DNA from: JAGNHB01 sp964436005
Lineage (GTDB): Bacteria; Acidobacteriota; JAAYUB01
Reading direction: 5' to 3'
DNA length: 64,000 nt
Assembly (NCBI GenBank): GCA_964436005.1
Contig: CAYTBK010000004.1
Coordinates: forward strand, 17,715-81,714
Under the pieces are notes generated by a model. The model worked only from the letters and a program-made list of their open reading frames with translations. It made no database searches and was not told the DNA's origin. Shown one piece after another: positions 43,651 through 52,453 of this stretch; position 1 is the first letter of the stretch; every line of letters begins with the position of its first letter. The position numbers and the translations under genes were made by a program.

Positions 43651-45603
43651 ATGAAGATCGGAACCGCAGTCTGTGTCCTGTTCTCCCTTTGCCTTCTCCC
43701 CTCTTTCTCTCCGCCGGCCCGCGCCGAAGAACCCGAAGACGTCGACGTGCCCAGGATCGAGGAGTCCGTCGTCGTCAGCGCGTCCCTGCAGGAGATCCCC
43801 GTGGAATGGGCCGGCAACGCCGTCACCGTCCTCACCGGCGAGGAACTGGCCCGCCGGGGCAGCCGCAACCTGACCGAGGCCGTCGCCGTCGCCCCGGGCC
43901 TGCAGATCAACACCACCGGTGCCGGCGGCGTGTCCACCCTCATGATCCGCGGGGCGGCCTCCGACGAGACACTGGTCATGATCGACGGCATCGCCCTCAA
44001 CGACCCCACCGCTCCCGGCCGCGGCTACGAACTGGGGACCCTCTCCCTGGACAACGTGGAGCGGATCGAGATCGTCCGCGGCCCCCAGAGCGTGCTGTTC
44101 GGCTCCGACGCCATGGGCGGCGTCGTCAACATCGTCACCAAATCCGGGGACGGGCCGCGCCGGGCCATGCTGCAGGTCGAAGGCGGCAGCTACGGCTGGC
44201 TGCGGGCCGGAGGCGAAGCCTCGGCCAATCTCGCCGGGTTCCGCTTCTCCGCCGGGGCCTCGCTGGAACAGATCGACGGGTGGTCGGCCGCCTCCGACGC
44301 CATGGGCAACCGCGAAGGCGACGGCCAGGACGTCAAGACTTTGAACTTCAAAATCATGAAGGATTTCGGGCGCGGTTTCCAGGCCGTCGCGGCGGTCCAC
44401 GCCAACCAGTTCGGCCAGGACCTGGATTCCTACGGCGGTTCCTTCGGGGACGACCCCAACTACCGCGCCGACGGGCGGGAGTCCGCCTTCCTGGGCGAAC
44501 TCCGCCACACCTCGGCCGGGGGGACCTTCCAGCAGCGCTTCCAGTTCTCCTGGCTGGACTCCCACACCACCTACACCGACCCCGAGGACGAGGCGCACGC
44601 CGGGTCCTCGTCGTACGCGTACTACCGGGGGATCCGCAAGAAGATGCGCTGGCAGGCCGACTGGACCCGCTTCCGGCGCCATTTCCTCTCCTTCGGCTAC
44701 GAGTACGCCCGCGAGCAGGGGCACTCCCTGTACGAGTCGTCCAGCGCCTGGTGGGGCGACAGCGTCTCGGTCTTCCCGGACACGGCCTCCGTCATGCACT
44801 CCCTCTTTTTCGAGGAGAGGCTGCAACTGGGCGACAAATTTTCGGTCACCGGCGGCGTTCGCCTGGACCACAACGACAGCTACGACTCCGCCTTCACCTT
44901 CCGCGTCAGCCCGGTCTGGGTGGTCCCCGGCCTGGGTTCCCGGGTGCGCTTCTCTATCGGGACGGGCTTCAAGGCCCCGTCCCTCTACCAACGCTTCGCC
45001 CCGGCATCGGAATGGGGACCGGTGGGCAACCCCGGCCTTCTCCCGGAAGAAAACTGGTCGCTGGAAGCCGGATACATCCACCCCTTCGAGAAGATCCGGC
45101 TGCAGCTGTCCGCCGGGTTCTTCCTCAGCCGGTTCAAGAACCTCATCGAGTACGCCTACGGCTACCAGAACGTGGGCCGGGCCTCTTCCCAGGGGGTCGA
45201 ACTCGAGGGCAAGTGGTCGCCCCGCGATGACCTGGCCTTCTTCGCCAGCTACACCCTCACCGACGCCCGCAACGTACTGACGGAAGAACCGCTCATCCGG
45301 CGGTCCCGGCACACCGCCTCCCTCGGCCTGGAATACCGCCGCGGCAAGAACTGGTCGGCCAGCGCCGAACTGCGCTTCCGGGGCGCCCGGGACGACATGG
45401 ACTACAACGCCTGGCCCTACGCCAGGGTCCGCCTCGATCCCCAGACCGTCGTCAACCTGTCCGTGACCAAGCGCGTCGGCGACAATGCCGAACTGTACCT
45501 GCGCGCCGACAACATCTTCTCGAACTCGGTGCCGGACGTGTACGGCTACACGGCCGACCCGTTCGTGATCCGCGCCGGAATCCGCTTGATTGTCATGAAA
45601 TGA
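43651..45603 (+). CDS. btuB: TonB-dependent receptor, BtuB-like, under a cobalamin riboswitch
   Basis: This 650-residue outer-membrane receptor most likely imports cobalamin, on the strength of the riboswitch just upstream. The start is the ATG with GGAG seven bases before it, giving MKIGTAVCVLFSLCLLPSFSPPARA as signal peptide; the frame is open 90 bases further up, into the riboswitch region, but that part would be leader. The plug (about 35-160) has ESVVVSASLQEIPVEWAGNAVTVLT, STLMIRGAASDETLVMIDGIALND and VERIEIVRGPQSVLFGSDAMGGVVNIVT. The barrel includes FKAPSLYQRFAPASEWGPVGNPGLLPEENWSLEAGY and ends with NLSVTKRVGDNAELYLRADNIFSN. No TonB or BtuCDF genes are in the window. Confidence 0.92.
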   Translation: MKIGTAVCVLFSLCLLPSFSPPARAEEPEDVDVPRIEESVVVSASLQEIPVEWAGNAVTVLTGEELARRGSRNLTEAVAVAPGLQINTTGAGGVSTLMIRGAASDETLVMIDGIALNDPTAPGRGYELGTLSLDNVERIEIVRGPQSVLFGSDAMGGVVNIVTKSGDGPRRAMLQVEGGSYGWLRAGGEASANLAGFRFSAGASLEQIDGWSAASDAMGNREGDGQDVKTLNFKIMKDFGRGFQAVAAVHANQFGQDLDSYGGSFGDDPNYRADGRESAFLGELRHTSAGGTFQQRFQFSWLDSHTTYTDPEDEAHAGSSSYAYYRGIRKKMRWQADWTRFRRHFLSFGYEYAREQGHSLYESSSAWWGDSVSVFPDTASVMHSLFFEERLQLGDKFSVTGGVRLDHNDSYDSAFTFRVSPVWVVPGLGSRVRFSIGTGFKAPSLYQRFAPASEWGPVGNPGLLPEENWSLEAGYIHPFEKIRLQLSAGFFLSRFKNLIEYAYGYQNVGRASSQGVELEGKWSPRDDLAFFASYTLTDARNVLTEEPLIRRSRHTASLGLEYRRGKNWSASAELRFRGARDDMDYNAWPYARVRLDPQTVVNLSVTKRVGDNAELYLRADNIFSNSVPDVYGYTADPFVIRAGIRLIVMK

Positions 45604-45612
45604 GGAAACTGT

Positions 45613-45642
45613 TTGCAAAGGGCGAGGAGACCGGTTTATAAT
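45613..45642 (+). promoter_or_regulatory. Sigma-70-type promoter for the PilZ / FAD-oxidase pair
   Basis: TTGCAA (45613-45618), an 18-base spacer and a perfect TATAAT (45637-45642). It begins ten bases after the receptor stop codon, so the pair can be expressed independently of cobalamin. Confidence 0.7.
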
Positions 45643-45698
45643 CTGCGAGCCTTTTGGTTGATAACCGGCTCCTTGCGTTTTTGCCGAAAGAGCCTTAA

Positions 45699-46043
45699 AT
45701 GACGTTCGGATGTCTTATGGACAAGGAAGAACGCAGCCAGAAACAGGAGGAACGGCGCCGGGCCGCCAGGATACCGCTCCGGGTTCCCCTCATGGTCGAA
45801 GGCATCGACCTCGACGGCAGCTCATTCCGTGAGCGGGCCGAAACAGAGAACGTAAGCCTGACCGGGGCCTGCATCAAGGTCACCCACCGCCTGGCCCCGG
45901 GCAGCATCCTACAGATCACCGCCGTGAATTTCCCCTTCCGCGCCGCCGCAGCCGTGCGCCTGGCCTGGCAGGACGAAGTCGACGGCGTCCTCAAGGTCGG
46001 CGTGGAATTCACCGACACCACCCAGAACTGGATTCTTCGTTGA
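45699..46043 (+). CDS. PilZ-domain protein, putative cyclic di-GMP receptor
   Basis: This 114-residue protein consists of a single PilZ domain. The cyclic di-GMP motif RxxxR is visible as ERRRAARIPLRVPLMVEG, followed by the (D/N)xSxxG motif in the form ENVSLTGACIKV, and the closing strands VRLAWQDEVDGVLKVGVEFTD. Arg residues and the ENVSLTG loop are present, so ligand binding is plausible. A second ATG 18 bases downstream is an alternative start. Its last codon overlaps the TTG start of the FAD-linked oxidase (TTGA), implying coupling. The broken diguanylate cyclase at 7832 is one possible cyclic di-GMP source in the same window. Confidence 0.85.
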   Translation: MTFGCLMDKEERSQKQEERRRAARIPLRVPLMVEGIDLDGSSFRERAETENVSLTGACIKVTHRLAPGSILQITAVNFPFRAAAAVRLAWQDEVDGVLKVGVEFTDTTQNWILR

Positions 46044-47407
46044 AAGCTCCTGTCACCGACGCATCCGTTTTGGATGCGTACAACCGCGACGCCCTCGGTT
46101 TCCCGGGCCAGGCGGAAGGGCTCTACCGCCCCACCGACGAGAAGGAAGTCGCCGAGATCCTTCGCCACTGCTTCCAGACCCGCACGAGAATCACGCCGAC
46201 GGCGCTCCGGTCCTCCACCACCGGGGCGGCGGTCTGCCAGGAAGGATTCCTCCTGAGCACGGAAAAGATGGCCGCCATCCGGAGCGTCTGCCCGGAGCGG
46301 CGCATCGCCGTGGCCGAACCCGGCGTCAACCTGGGCCTCTTCAAGCGCACGGTCGAGGAAGCCGGGTTGCTGTTCCCGCCGGACCCCACCTCCGAGGACG
46401 ACTGCACCCTGGGCGGAGCCGTGGCCACCAACGCGTCGGGCGCCCGCACCCTCCTGTACGGCCCGACGCGGCGCTGGGTCAGGCGGCTGCGGGCCGTCCT
46501 GCCGGACGGTTCCCCCCTGGAGCTGTCGGCCGCGCGCACGGAAAAAAACACCGCCGGGTACTTCGGCTTTCAGGATCCCATCCAGTTCTTCGTCGGCTCC
46601 GAGGGGACCCTCGGTGTCATCACTGAAATCGAGGTCTCGTTGCTGCCCGCCCCCGTCGCGCCGGAGACTGTCCTGGCCTTTTTCCGGACCGAGGACGCCC
46701 TACTGCGGGCGGTCCCCCGGCTGCGCCGCAGCGATCTGTCCTTCCGCTGCCTGGAGTACTTCGACCACGCCTGCCTCGACCTCCTGCGCAACGCCCACGG
46801 GATCGCCCTCCCCGCTGCCGGAGGCGGCATGCTCTACCTGGAAGTCGGGCCCCGGCCCGGCGAAACGGCGCTGCTGGAGCGTTGCCTGGCATTGCTGGAG
46901 TCTTGCGGGGCGGAGGCGGATGCCACCATCCTGGGCGACACGCCGAACCTGCGCCGGGAAATCCGGGCCTGGCGGCACCAGGTGCCCGCCACGCTCAACG
47001 AGAGGGGGGCGGCCGGCAAAAGGCAGGGCGGCGGGAAAACCTCCACCGACTGGGCCGTCCCCTTCGACGATCTGGCCGGGATCTTCCGCGACGTCCGGGC
47101 CGCCTGCCCGCCGCCGGACCTCTGCCAGACCTTCTGCTTTGGACACATTGGAAACGGGCACCCTCATTTCAATTTTCTGGCCGACGGGCCGCCGGGGCAG
47201 GAAGCCGCCCGGCGGGCCGCCCACGCCATGTGCCGCATCGCCGTCGCCCACGGCGGAACCATCTGCGCCGAACACGGTGTGGGGAAAGTCAAGCGGGAAT
47301 ACCTGCGCTACATGTTCCCGCCGGAAGCGCTGCGCTGGATGGAAGCCTTCAAGGCGGCCGTCGATCCCCGGGGCGTCATGGCGCCGGGCAACATCTTCCC
47401 AAGCTAG
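46040..47407 (+). CDS. FAD-linked oxidase, GlcD / D-lactate dehydrogenase type
   Basis: This 455-residue flavoprotein of the VAO/PCMH superfamily probably oxidises a 2-hydroxy acid such as glycolate or D-lactate. FAD-domain motifs are present: LYRPTDEKEVAEIL, AVAEPGVNLGLFKRTVEEAGLLFPPDPTS, CTLGGAVATNASGARTLLYG, and FFVGSEGTLGVITEIEVSLLP. The C-terminal substrate domain contains CFGHIGNGHPHFN (metal/histidine site) and GGTICAEHGVGKVKREYL, ending DPRGVMAPGNIFPS. No iron-sulfur or GlcE/GlcF partner lies beside it. The start is TTG, overlapping the PilZ stop by four bases. Confidence 0.9.
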   Translation: MKAPVTDASVLDAYNRDALGFPGQAEGLYRPTDEKEVAEILRHCFQTRTRITPTALRSSTTGAAVCQEGFLLSTEKMAAIRSVCPERRIAVAEPGVNLGLFKRTVEEAGLLFPPDPTSEDDCTLGGAVATNASGARTLLYGPTRRWVRRLRAVLPDGSPLELSAARTEKNTAGYFGFQDPIQFFVGSEGTLGVITEIEVSLLPAPVAPETVLAFFRTEDALLRAVPRLRRSDLSFRCLEYFDHACLDLLRNAHGIALPAAGGGMLYLEVGPRPGETALLERCLALLESCGAEADATILGDTPNLRREIRAWRHQVPATLNERGAAGKRQGGGKTSTDWAVPFDDLAGIFRDVRAACPPPDLCQTFCFGHIGNGHPHFNFLADGPPGQEAARRAAHAMCRIAVAHGGTICAEHGVGKVKREYLRYMFPPEALRWMEAFKAAVDPRGVMAPGNIFPS

Positions 47408-47418
47408 GCCGGCGTCCT

Positions 47419-50400
47419 TTACAAGGCCGGGGCGGCGGTCTTGCGGAGGGAGTCCTGGGCCGGGGAGGCCCCTTTCGGCTTTCCCGAGTGCCGTGGGTGG
47501 TAGGCCCGGGCCGCATCGTCGTACGGGCCCATTTGCCTCCGCAACAGGTTCAGTTCCTCCCGGACCACGTCCTTTTCCTCGGACTGGGCCGCCGCGATGG
47601 CCAACTTGGCCTGGTCCTCGTAACTGGCTTCGTCGCCCAGTTCGAGGTACATCCGCGCCATCTTCAGGCGGATTTCCATGGGGTTTTCCACCTCCTGCTT
47701 GACGTCCTTCCGGAAAGCGTCCTCGAACTGATGCAACGCTTGCAAGAACAAGCCTCTGCGAGACGCCCCGAAGGATCGTTCCTCACCGATTTCGTACCAG
47801 CACTCCCCGATCAGGGCCAAGGTGACGCAATACTCGCGGTCCAGGCGCAACGACTTCTGCAGGACGTCGAGGGCCCGGTCGGGCAGCTTCCAGATGCGCA
47901 GGTACAACTTGGCCAGATTGTTGAGGATCACGGGATTGTTGGGGGCCAGCCGGATCGCCACCTGGTAGAAATATTCCGCCCGTTCGGCGTGCAGCTTGGA
48001 GACCGCCGGGGAAACGGCCACGCCTGCCCGCCACAGGTGGTAATCGGCGAGCACCTGGGCGGGGACGGCCCGCCACGGGCTGTGGGAAAACGCCAGGTTG
48101 AGGAAACGCTCGGCGTCGATGCTGAGCCGGTCCGCCGCCGCCGGTTCCGCGGACTCGGCTGCCTTCCGGTAGTAGTAACGGCCGAGGTCGGAGGCGTAGA
48201 CGGCCTCGTTGGGGTTCAGGTGCAACGCTTCCCGGCCGGCCGCCACGGCCAGGTTCCACGCGCCCCTTCCGGCGGCGTACAGAGCCTCCTGCGAATACCG
48301 GTCGGCCTGGATCTTCTGAAGCCCGAAGCACCAGGCCAGCGCCAGCACGAACGCGCCCAGCGAGGCCAAAAATACCGGGGAGATGCGAACATCCCCGGCC
48401 GCGGCCTCCCCGGGGCCGCGGCGGGATCTCCGGAAGGCCAGCAGGGCGATGAGGCAGACGAAGGCAGCCGCCGGCACGATCACCACGTTGCCGATGGCCC
48501 CGGCGCGCAGGAAGCGCTCCGATTCCGGCTCGAGGGGGAATTCCGTGCACCCGGCCTGGCGGAAGGCCACCCAGACGCCGAAGACGACGATAGAGGTCAG
48601 CACCGCCACCCAGTAGCTCAGCAGCGGAGCCTCCGCCGGCCCGTTGGCCGGCTTCCGGGCGGACCGCATGACGAAGACCAGGAGGAACGCCCACAGGCAG
48701 AGCACGGCGACGATCACGCCCGCGGGCCCGGTGACGGTTCGCCAGAGCTGCCGGCCCAGGGAGATCCGTTCGTAGGGGATGGAACTGACGCTGAACAGGG
48801 CCGACGTCGCCAGCAGGGAAGCCATCAGCCCCACGGTGAGACCCTCCGGGAAGAACTCCCGGAACGGGCGAGCTTCGTGGCCGCAGAAAAAGGCGTGGCT
48901 CCGGAAACAGGACGAGAGCGAAACCAGCATCCCGGCCACGATCCAGAACCAGGCGTTCGTCGCCACGGTCAGAAAGCCGAATTGCGTCTCCACGAACAGC
49001 ACGATCAGGGCGCCCAGCAAGGCCAGGAGGGAGCAGGTTTCCTCCCAGGAGCGGCCGCCGGCGGTTCGGTGGGCCCGCAGGGCGTACAGCAGCATCCCGG
49101 CGATGATACCCACGGCCCACCCCAGCATGGCGTACTCGACGCTTTTCAGCAGCATGAGCGCCCCCGCCCCGCCCAGGCCGCCGCCGCTCATGGACAGAAG
49201 GAGGTTGCGCTTGTTGCGCCGGGCCGGCGTGAAGCCGAGCTGGTCCAGGCCGAAGGCGAACAGGGTCATGAAAAGCAGGGAATACGCGGCGAACCCGAAC
49301 CAGCCCCGCGTGGCCACCGCCTCCCACCCCTCGTTGTGGCACTTGTCGATCACGCTCGAGCGTGACTCGAGCCGGCCCAGTTCGGTGGGGAAATACGGGT
49401 CGAAGGAGAGCGACATCGTTTCCGGCCCGTACCCGATCAGGGGGCGCAGCCGGGCGTAGCGGTCGGGGTTGTTCTCCGCGTCGCGGAGCGTCCGCCAGGA
49501 CACGGACATGGAGGAAACGCCGCGCCAGATGAGCAGCCGGACCCGGCTGTTGCCCCCCTCCTCGTCCAGGATATGGAAGATGTGGGACACCGAGGGCGGG
49601 ACCTTGGCGTACTCCAGCAGGTTTCGGCCCACCAGGAGAAGGGCGACGACGGCGAGAGGGGCGAACAGGACGATGACGGCGGCCCGCTTTCTCCCCCGGC
49701 AGGCCAGGCCCAGGACGGCCATGACGAAGACGCCGGCCATCAGGGCCAGCATCGGCCCTCGACTGCCGCTCAGCAGGAGCGCCCCGGCCTGCAGGAAGGC
49801 CGCCCCGGTGAAACAGACGAACCGCTGCAACGCCTTGGACGAGACGACCGGATCGGGGGAGGAGACTTCCCGGCCGGTCAGGTAGATGTTCCGCAAAGTC
49901 AGGATGAGGGCGAGGGCCATCACCGCCCCGAGGAAGATCGGGTTCCCCAGCGAGCCGCCGACGCGCCCGAGGAAGTAGTTGGACCACCGGATGACGTCCC
50001 ACCCCGCTTTCTGGCACATGGCATAGACCGCGATGGGCACGGTGGCCAGGGGAAAGGCGAGGAAGGCGTATTCCAGTTGCGCCCGCTTCGTCAGGAAGCA
50101 GCGTATGGACAGGAACAGGGACAGGCCCGCCAGGGTGGTCAGGACGCTGGTCCCCCTTTCGTACGCCCCGAAGATGCTGATCTGGGGGGAAAGGGAGAAG
50201 ACGGCCGACACCATGAGGGAGAGGAAGAACAGCCAGACCGCCCGATCGACGTTCTTCAAGGCGAACCGGGCGGCCACGTCCTCGTGTTCGGGCGCCAGGA
50301 ACAGCTGGAAGCGGCGCCGGAGCGCGGCCAGGGCCACCAGCACGGAGAGGCAGGCCGTCAGCCCGAAGGCGATGTGGAGGGTGGCCCGGTCCGGGTCGAA

Positions 50401-50517
50401 GCACCGCCGGGTGAACGGGTTGAAATACCAGGGCACCAGCAGGATGGCAGCGAGCCAGGCTGCTTCCGCCAAGCCGGCCACGTGCCTGACACGGAGGGTG
50501 GGAAACGGTTTGTGCAT
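47419..50517 (-). CDS. O-antigen ligase / polymerase-like membrane protein with C-terminal TPRs
   Basis: This 1032-residue protein is about two-thirds polytopic membrane (roughly 14 helices; for example AFLFVWLF-type stretches such as WLFFLSLMVSAVFSL and LALMAGVFVMAVLGLA). It resembles the Wzy/WaaL/O-antigen-ligase superfamily. The large periplasmic loop expected of that family lies around residues 330-410 (RDAENNPDRYARLRPLIGYGPETMSLSF). The last 300 residues are TPR-like (AAGREALHLNPNEAVYASDLGRYYYRKA; RLAPNNPVILNNLAKLYLRIWKLPDRALDVL). Family members ligate or polymerise O-antigen or other glycans on undecaprenyl carriers, or act in protein O-glycosylation. The start at MHKPFP is chosen because AGGA lies six bases upstream. 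The gene is divergent from the Cys/Met enzyme gene. Confidence 0.8.
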   Translation of the reverse strand: MHKPFPTLRVRHVAGLAEAAWLAAILLVPWYFNPFTRRCFDPDRATLHIAFGLTACLSVLVALAALRRRFQLFLAPEHEDVAARFALKNVDRAVWLFFLSLMVSAVFSLSPQISIFGAYERGTSVLTTLAGLSLFLSIRCFLTKRAQLEYAFLAFPLATVPIAVYAMCQKAGWDVIRWSNYFLGRVGGSLGNPIFLGAVMALALILTLRNIYLTGREVSSPDPVVSSKALQRFVCFTGAAFLQAGALLLSGSRGPMLALMAGVFVMAVLGLACRGRKRAAVIVLFAPLAVVALLLVGRNLLEYAKVPPSVSHIFHILDEEGGNSRVRLLIWRGVSSMSVSWRTLRDAENNPDRYARLRPLIGYGPETMSLSFDPYFPTELGRLESRSSVIDKCHNEGWEAVATRGWFGFAAYSLLFMTLFAFGLDQLGFTPARRNKRNLLLSMSGGGLGGAGALMLLKSVEYAMLGWAVGIIAGMLLYALRAHRTAGGRSWEETCSLLALLGALIVLFVETQFGFLTVATNAWFWIVAGMLVSLSSCFRSHAFFCGHEARPFREFFPEGLTVGLMASLLATSALFSVSSIPYERISLGRQLWRTVTGPAGVIVAVLCLWAFLLVFVMRSARKPANGPAEAPLLSYWVAVLTSIVVFGVWVAFRQAGCTEFPLEPESERFLRAGAIGNVVIVPAAAFVCLIALLAFRRSRRGPGEAAAGDVRISPVFLASLGAFVLALAWCFGLQKIQADRYSQEALYAAGRGAWNLAVAAGREALHLNPNEAVYASDLGRYYYRKAAESAEPAAADRLSIDAERFLNLAFSHSPWRAVPAQVLADYHLWRAGVAVSPAVSKLHAERAEYFYQVAIRLAPNNPVILNNLAKLYLRIWKLPDRALDVLQKSLRLDREYCVTLALIGECWYEIGEERSFGASRRGLFLQALHQFEDAFRKDVKQEVENPMEIRLKMARMYLELGDEASYEDQAKLAIAAAQSEEKDVVREELNLLRRQMGPYDDAARAYHPRHSGKPKGASPAQDSLRKTAAPAL

Positions 50518-50585
50518 CTTTGTCCTGCCTTCCCCCTGAATCCTAGCGGGGCGGAAAAACCTTGTCAAGTGCTTCCGCTTTCCCG

Positions 50586-50614
50586 AAGACATTCGCAGAC
50601 ACTTTCAGTACAAT
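50586..50614 (+). promoter_or_regulatory. Possible promoter for the Cys/Met metabolism gene
   Basis: AAGACA (50586-50591), a 17-base spacer, then TACAAT (50609-50614), 37 bases before the ATG. The -35 matches poorly. Confidence 0.4.
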
Positions 50615-50650
50615 GGGCTTTGACTGTCAAACATACCAGAGGAGGCTACG

Positions 50651-51895
50651 ATGTCCGACGACATGCGGAAAAGGGAGAATCCCCAAACGGCGATTTTCGA
50701 AAGAGGTTACAACCCTCAGTGGTCCGAAGGCGCGGCCATTCCGCCAGTATTCCGCACTTCGACTTTCGTCTTCCGGTCGGCGGAAGAGGGGAAACGCGCC
50801 TTTGAGCTGGCGTACGGCTTGAGCGCTCCCCGGGAAGGCGAAAAGATGGCCCTCATCTACACCCGGGTCAACAATCCCAACTGCGAGATGGTGGAGGACA
50901 AGGTCTCGTCCTGGGACGACACCGAAACCGCCGCCCTGTTCTCCTCGGGCATGGGCGCCATTTCCGCCACCTGCATGGCCCTGCTGCGGCCGGGCGACGC
51001 GCTCCTGTTCTCCGACCCGCTCTACGGCGGCACCGAGTTCCTCTTCCGCAAACTTCTCCCCACCCACAACATCCAGGCGATCCCCTTCCCCGCCGGCAGC
51101 GACGGGAAGACCATGGACGACCTGGTCCAGGCCAACCCGAACATCAAGATGATCTATCTCGAATCGCCCTCCAACCCCACCATCCTGCTCACGGACATCG
51201 CCGCCGCCCACGAAGTGGCGAAGAAATACAGCACGCCCGACCGCCGGATCGTCCTGGCCGTAGACAACACCTTCCTCGGACCCATCTTCTGCTGCCCCAA
51301 GAATTTCGGCGCCGACATCATCCTGTACTCGGCCACCAAGTTCATCGGCGGCCACTCCGACCTGGTGGCCGGCCTGGCCCTGGGCCCCAAGGACCTCATC
51401 GGCGAAATCAAGGTCATCCGCACCATCTTCGGCTCGATCCCGGACCCCGACACCGCCTGGCTCATCCTCCGCAGCCTGGGCACCCTCCAGTTGCGCATGG
51501 AGAAGCAGCAGGAAAACGCCCGGAAGGTCGTCGATTTCCTCACCGGCCACCCGGCGGTGACCCGTGTTTCCTATCCCGGCCTGCCCGCCATGGGAGAGAC
51601 GCAGAACACCCTGCACCAGCGGCAGTGCACCGGCACGGGTTCACTGGTCTCCTTCTGGATCAAGGGGGGCGAGGCGGAAGCCTTCCAGGTCCTCAACCGG
51701 GTGAAACTGATGAAGCTGGCCGTCAGCCTGGGGGGGATCGAAACCCTCATCGAGCACCCCTACACGATGACGCACGCCGACATGAGCGTCGAGGAAAAGG
51801 CGCATGCCGGCATCGACCTGAACATGATCCGGCTGTCCGTCGGCCTCGAGGCGCCGGAAGACCTCATCGACGACCTCGCCCAGGCCCTGGCGTGA
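50651..51895 (+). CDS. Cys/Met metabolism PLP-dependent enzyme (cystathionine gamma-synthase / methionine gamma-lyase family)
   Basis: This 414-residue enzyme of the gamma-family (fold type I) is a homotetrameric cytosolic enzyme in sulfur amino acid metabolism. Visible sites are the active-site tyrosine region YTRVNNPNCEMVEDKV, the PLP phosphate loop SSGMGAISATCMALLRPGD, SPSNPT, the metal-free Asp region VLAVDNTFLGP, and the Schiff-base lysine in LYSATKFIGGHSDLVAG. The C-terminal SLGGIETLIEHPYTMTHADM contains the substrate-carboxylate arginine-type position, with IRLSVGLE nearby. Distinguishing synthase from lyase needs phylogeny; the unusually long insertion SAPREGEKMALI before the tyrosine region is a useful marker. 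It is monocistronic with a strong terminator. Confidence 0.9.
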   Translation: MSDDMRKRENPQTAIFERGYNPQWSEGAAIPPVFRTSTFVFRSAEEGKRAFELAYGLSAPREGEKMALIYTRVNNPNCEMVEDKVSSWDDTETAALFSSGMGAISATCMALLRPGDALLFSDPLYGGTEFLFRKLLPTHNIQAIPFPAGSDGKTMDDLVQANPNIKMIYLESPSNPTILLTDIAAAHEVAKKYSTPDRRIVLAVDNTFLGPIFCCPKNFGADIILYSATKFIGGHSDLVAGLALGPKDLIGEIKVIRTIFGSIPDPDTAWLILRSLGTLQLRMEKQQENARKVVDFLTGHPAVTRVSYPGLPAMGETQNTLHQRQCTGTGSLVSFWIKGGEAEAFQVLNRVKLMKLAVSLGGIETLIEHPYTMTHADMSVEEKAHAGIDLNMIRLSVGLEAPEDLIDDLAQALA

Positions 51896-51977
51896 AAACG
51901 GCGGGGGAAGCCCGCCCCGTTCCTCCCGCCGGGGATCACCCGGCGGAGGCTTTCCCGAAAGGTGTACTCTCCAAATG

Positions 51978-52010
51978 AAAGCAGGCGGCCAGTGGCCGCC
52001 TGCTTTTTTC
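51978..52010. terminator. Bidirectional intrinsic terminator
   Basis: Arms AAAGCAGGCGGCC (51978-51990) and GGCCGCCTGCTTT (51994-52006) form a perfect 13-bp stem with loop AGT, followed by a T-run on the plus strand and TTTCATTT on the minus. It separates the Cys/Met gene from the convergent hydrogenase operon. Confidence 0.92.
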
Positions 52011-52050
52011 TGCCGTCCTCGGTGGGGTTACGCGTCGTTCCGCGGCCCGC

Positions 52051-52452
52051 TCACTCCTGGACCCACTTCATGGCCTCGCGGGAATACCCGGCGATCTCGA
52101 AGTCGGTGTTCATGACGATGGCTTCCTTGGGGCACACCTCGGCGCAGCGCCCGCAGTGGATGCACCGGTCCAGGTAGATGGTCATCCGGAACTTCTTCAC
52201 CGGCTTGGGAGGCGGGGCGTTCGGATCGGCGGAGGGGGAGGGCGTCTCGGTGGATGCCAGTTCGATCTCGATGGCCTCGGCGGTGCAGTCGCGCATGCAG
52301 GCCTTGCAGCCGATGCACTTGGCAGCGATGAAGACGGGATTGCCGCGGAAGCCTTCCGGCACCTTGGCCTTCTCGAAGGGGTACTTGCCGGTCACCGGCT
52401 TTTTTCTGAGGCACCGGAGAAGCTCCGGGATGAGTACGCCGACTTTGGACAT
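52051..52452 (-). CDS. Hydrogenase two-[4Fe-4S] ferredoxin-like subunit (NuoI/EchF/MbhN-like)
   Basis: This 133-residue electron-transfer subunit carries two [4Fe-4S] clusters between ferredoxin or formate and the small subunit. Cluster ligands are C46, C49, C52, C56 (CIGCKACMRDC) and C97, C100, C103, C107 (CIHCGRCAEVC). The sequence between the two motifs contains an acidic Pro-rich insertion (about 67-84, TETPSPSADPNAPPPKP) that I do not recall from NuoI. It is the last gene of the operon, two bases after the NuoH-like gene. Because NuoE/F/G-like genes are absent from this operon, the electron donor is more likely ferredoxin than NADH. Confidence 0.9.
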   Translation of the reverse strand: MSKVGVLIPELLRCLRKKPVTGKYPFEKAKVPEGFRGNPVFIAAKCIGCKACMRDCTAEAIEIELASTETPSPSADPNAPPPKPVKKFRMTIYLDRCIHCGRCAEVCPKEAIVMNTDFEIAGYSREAMKWVQE

Positions 52453-52453
52453 G

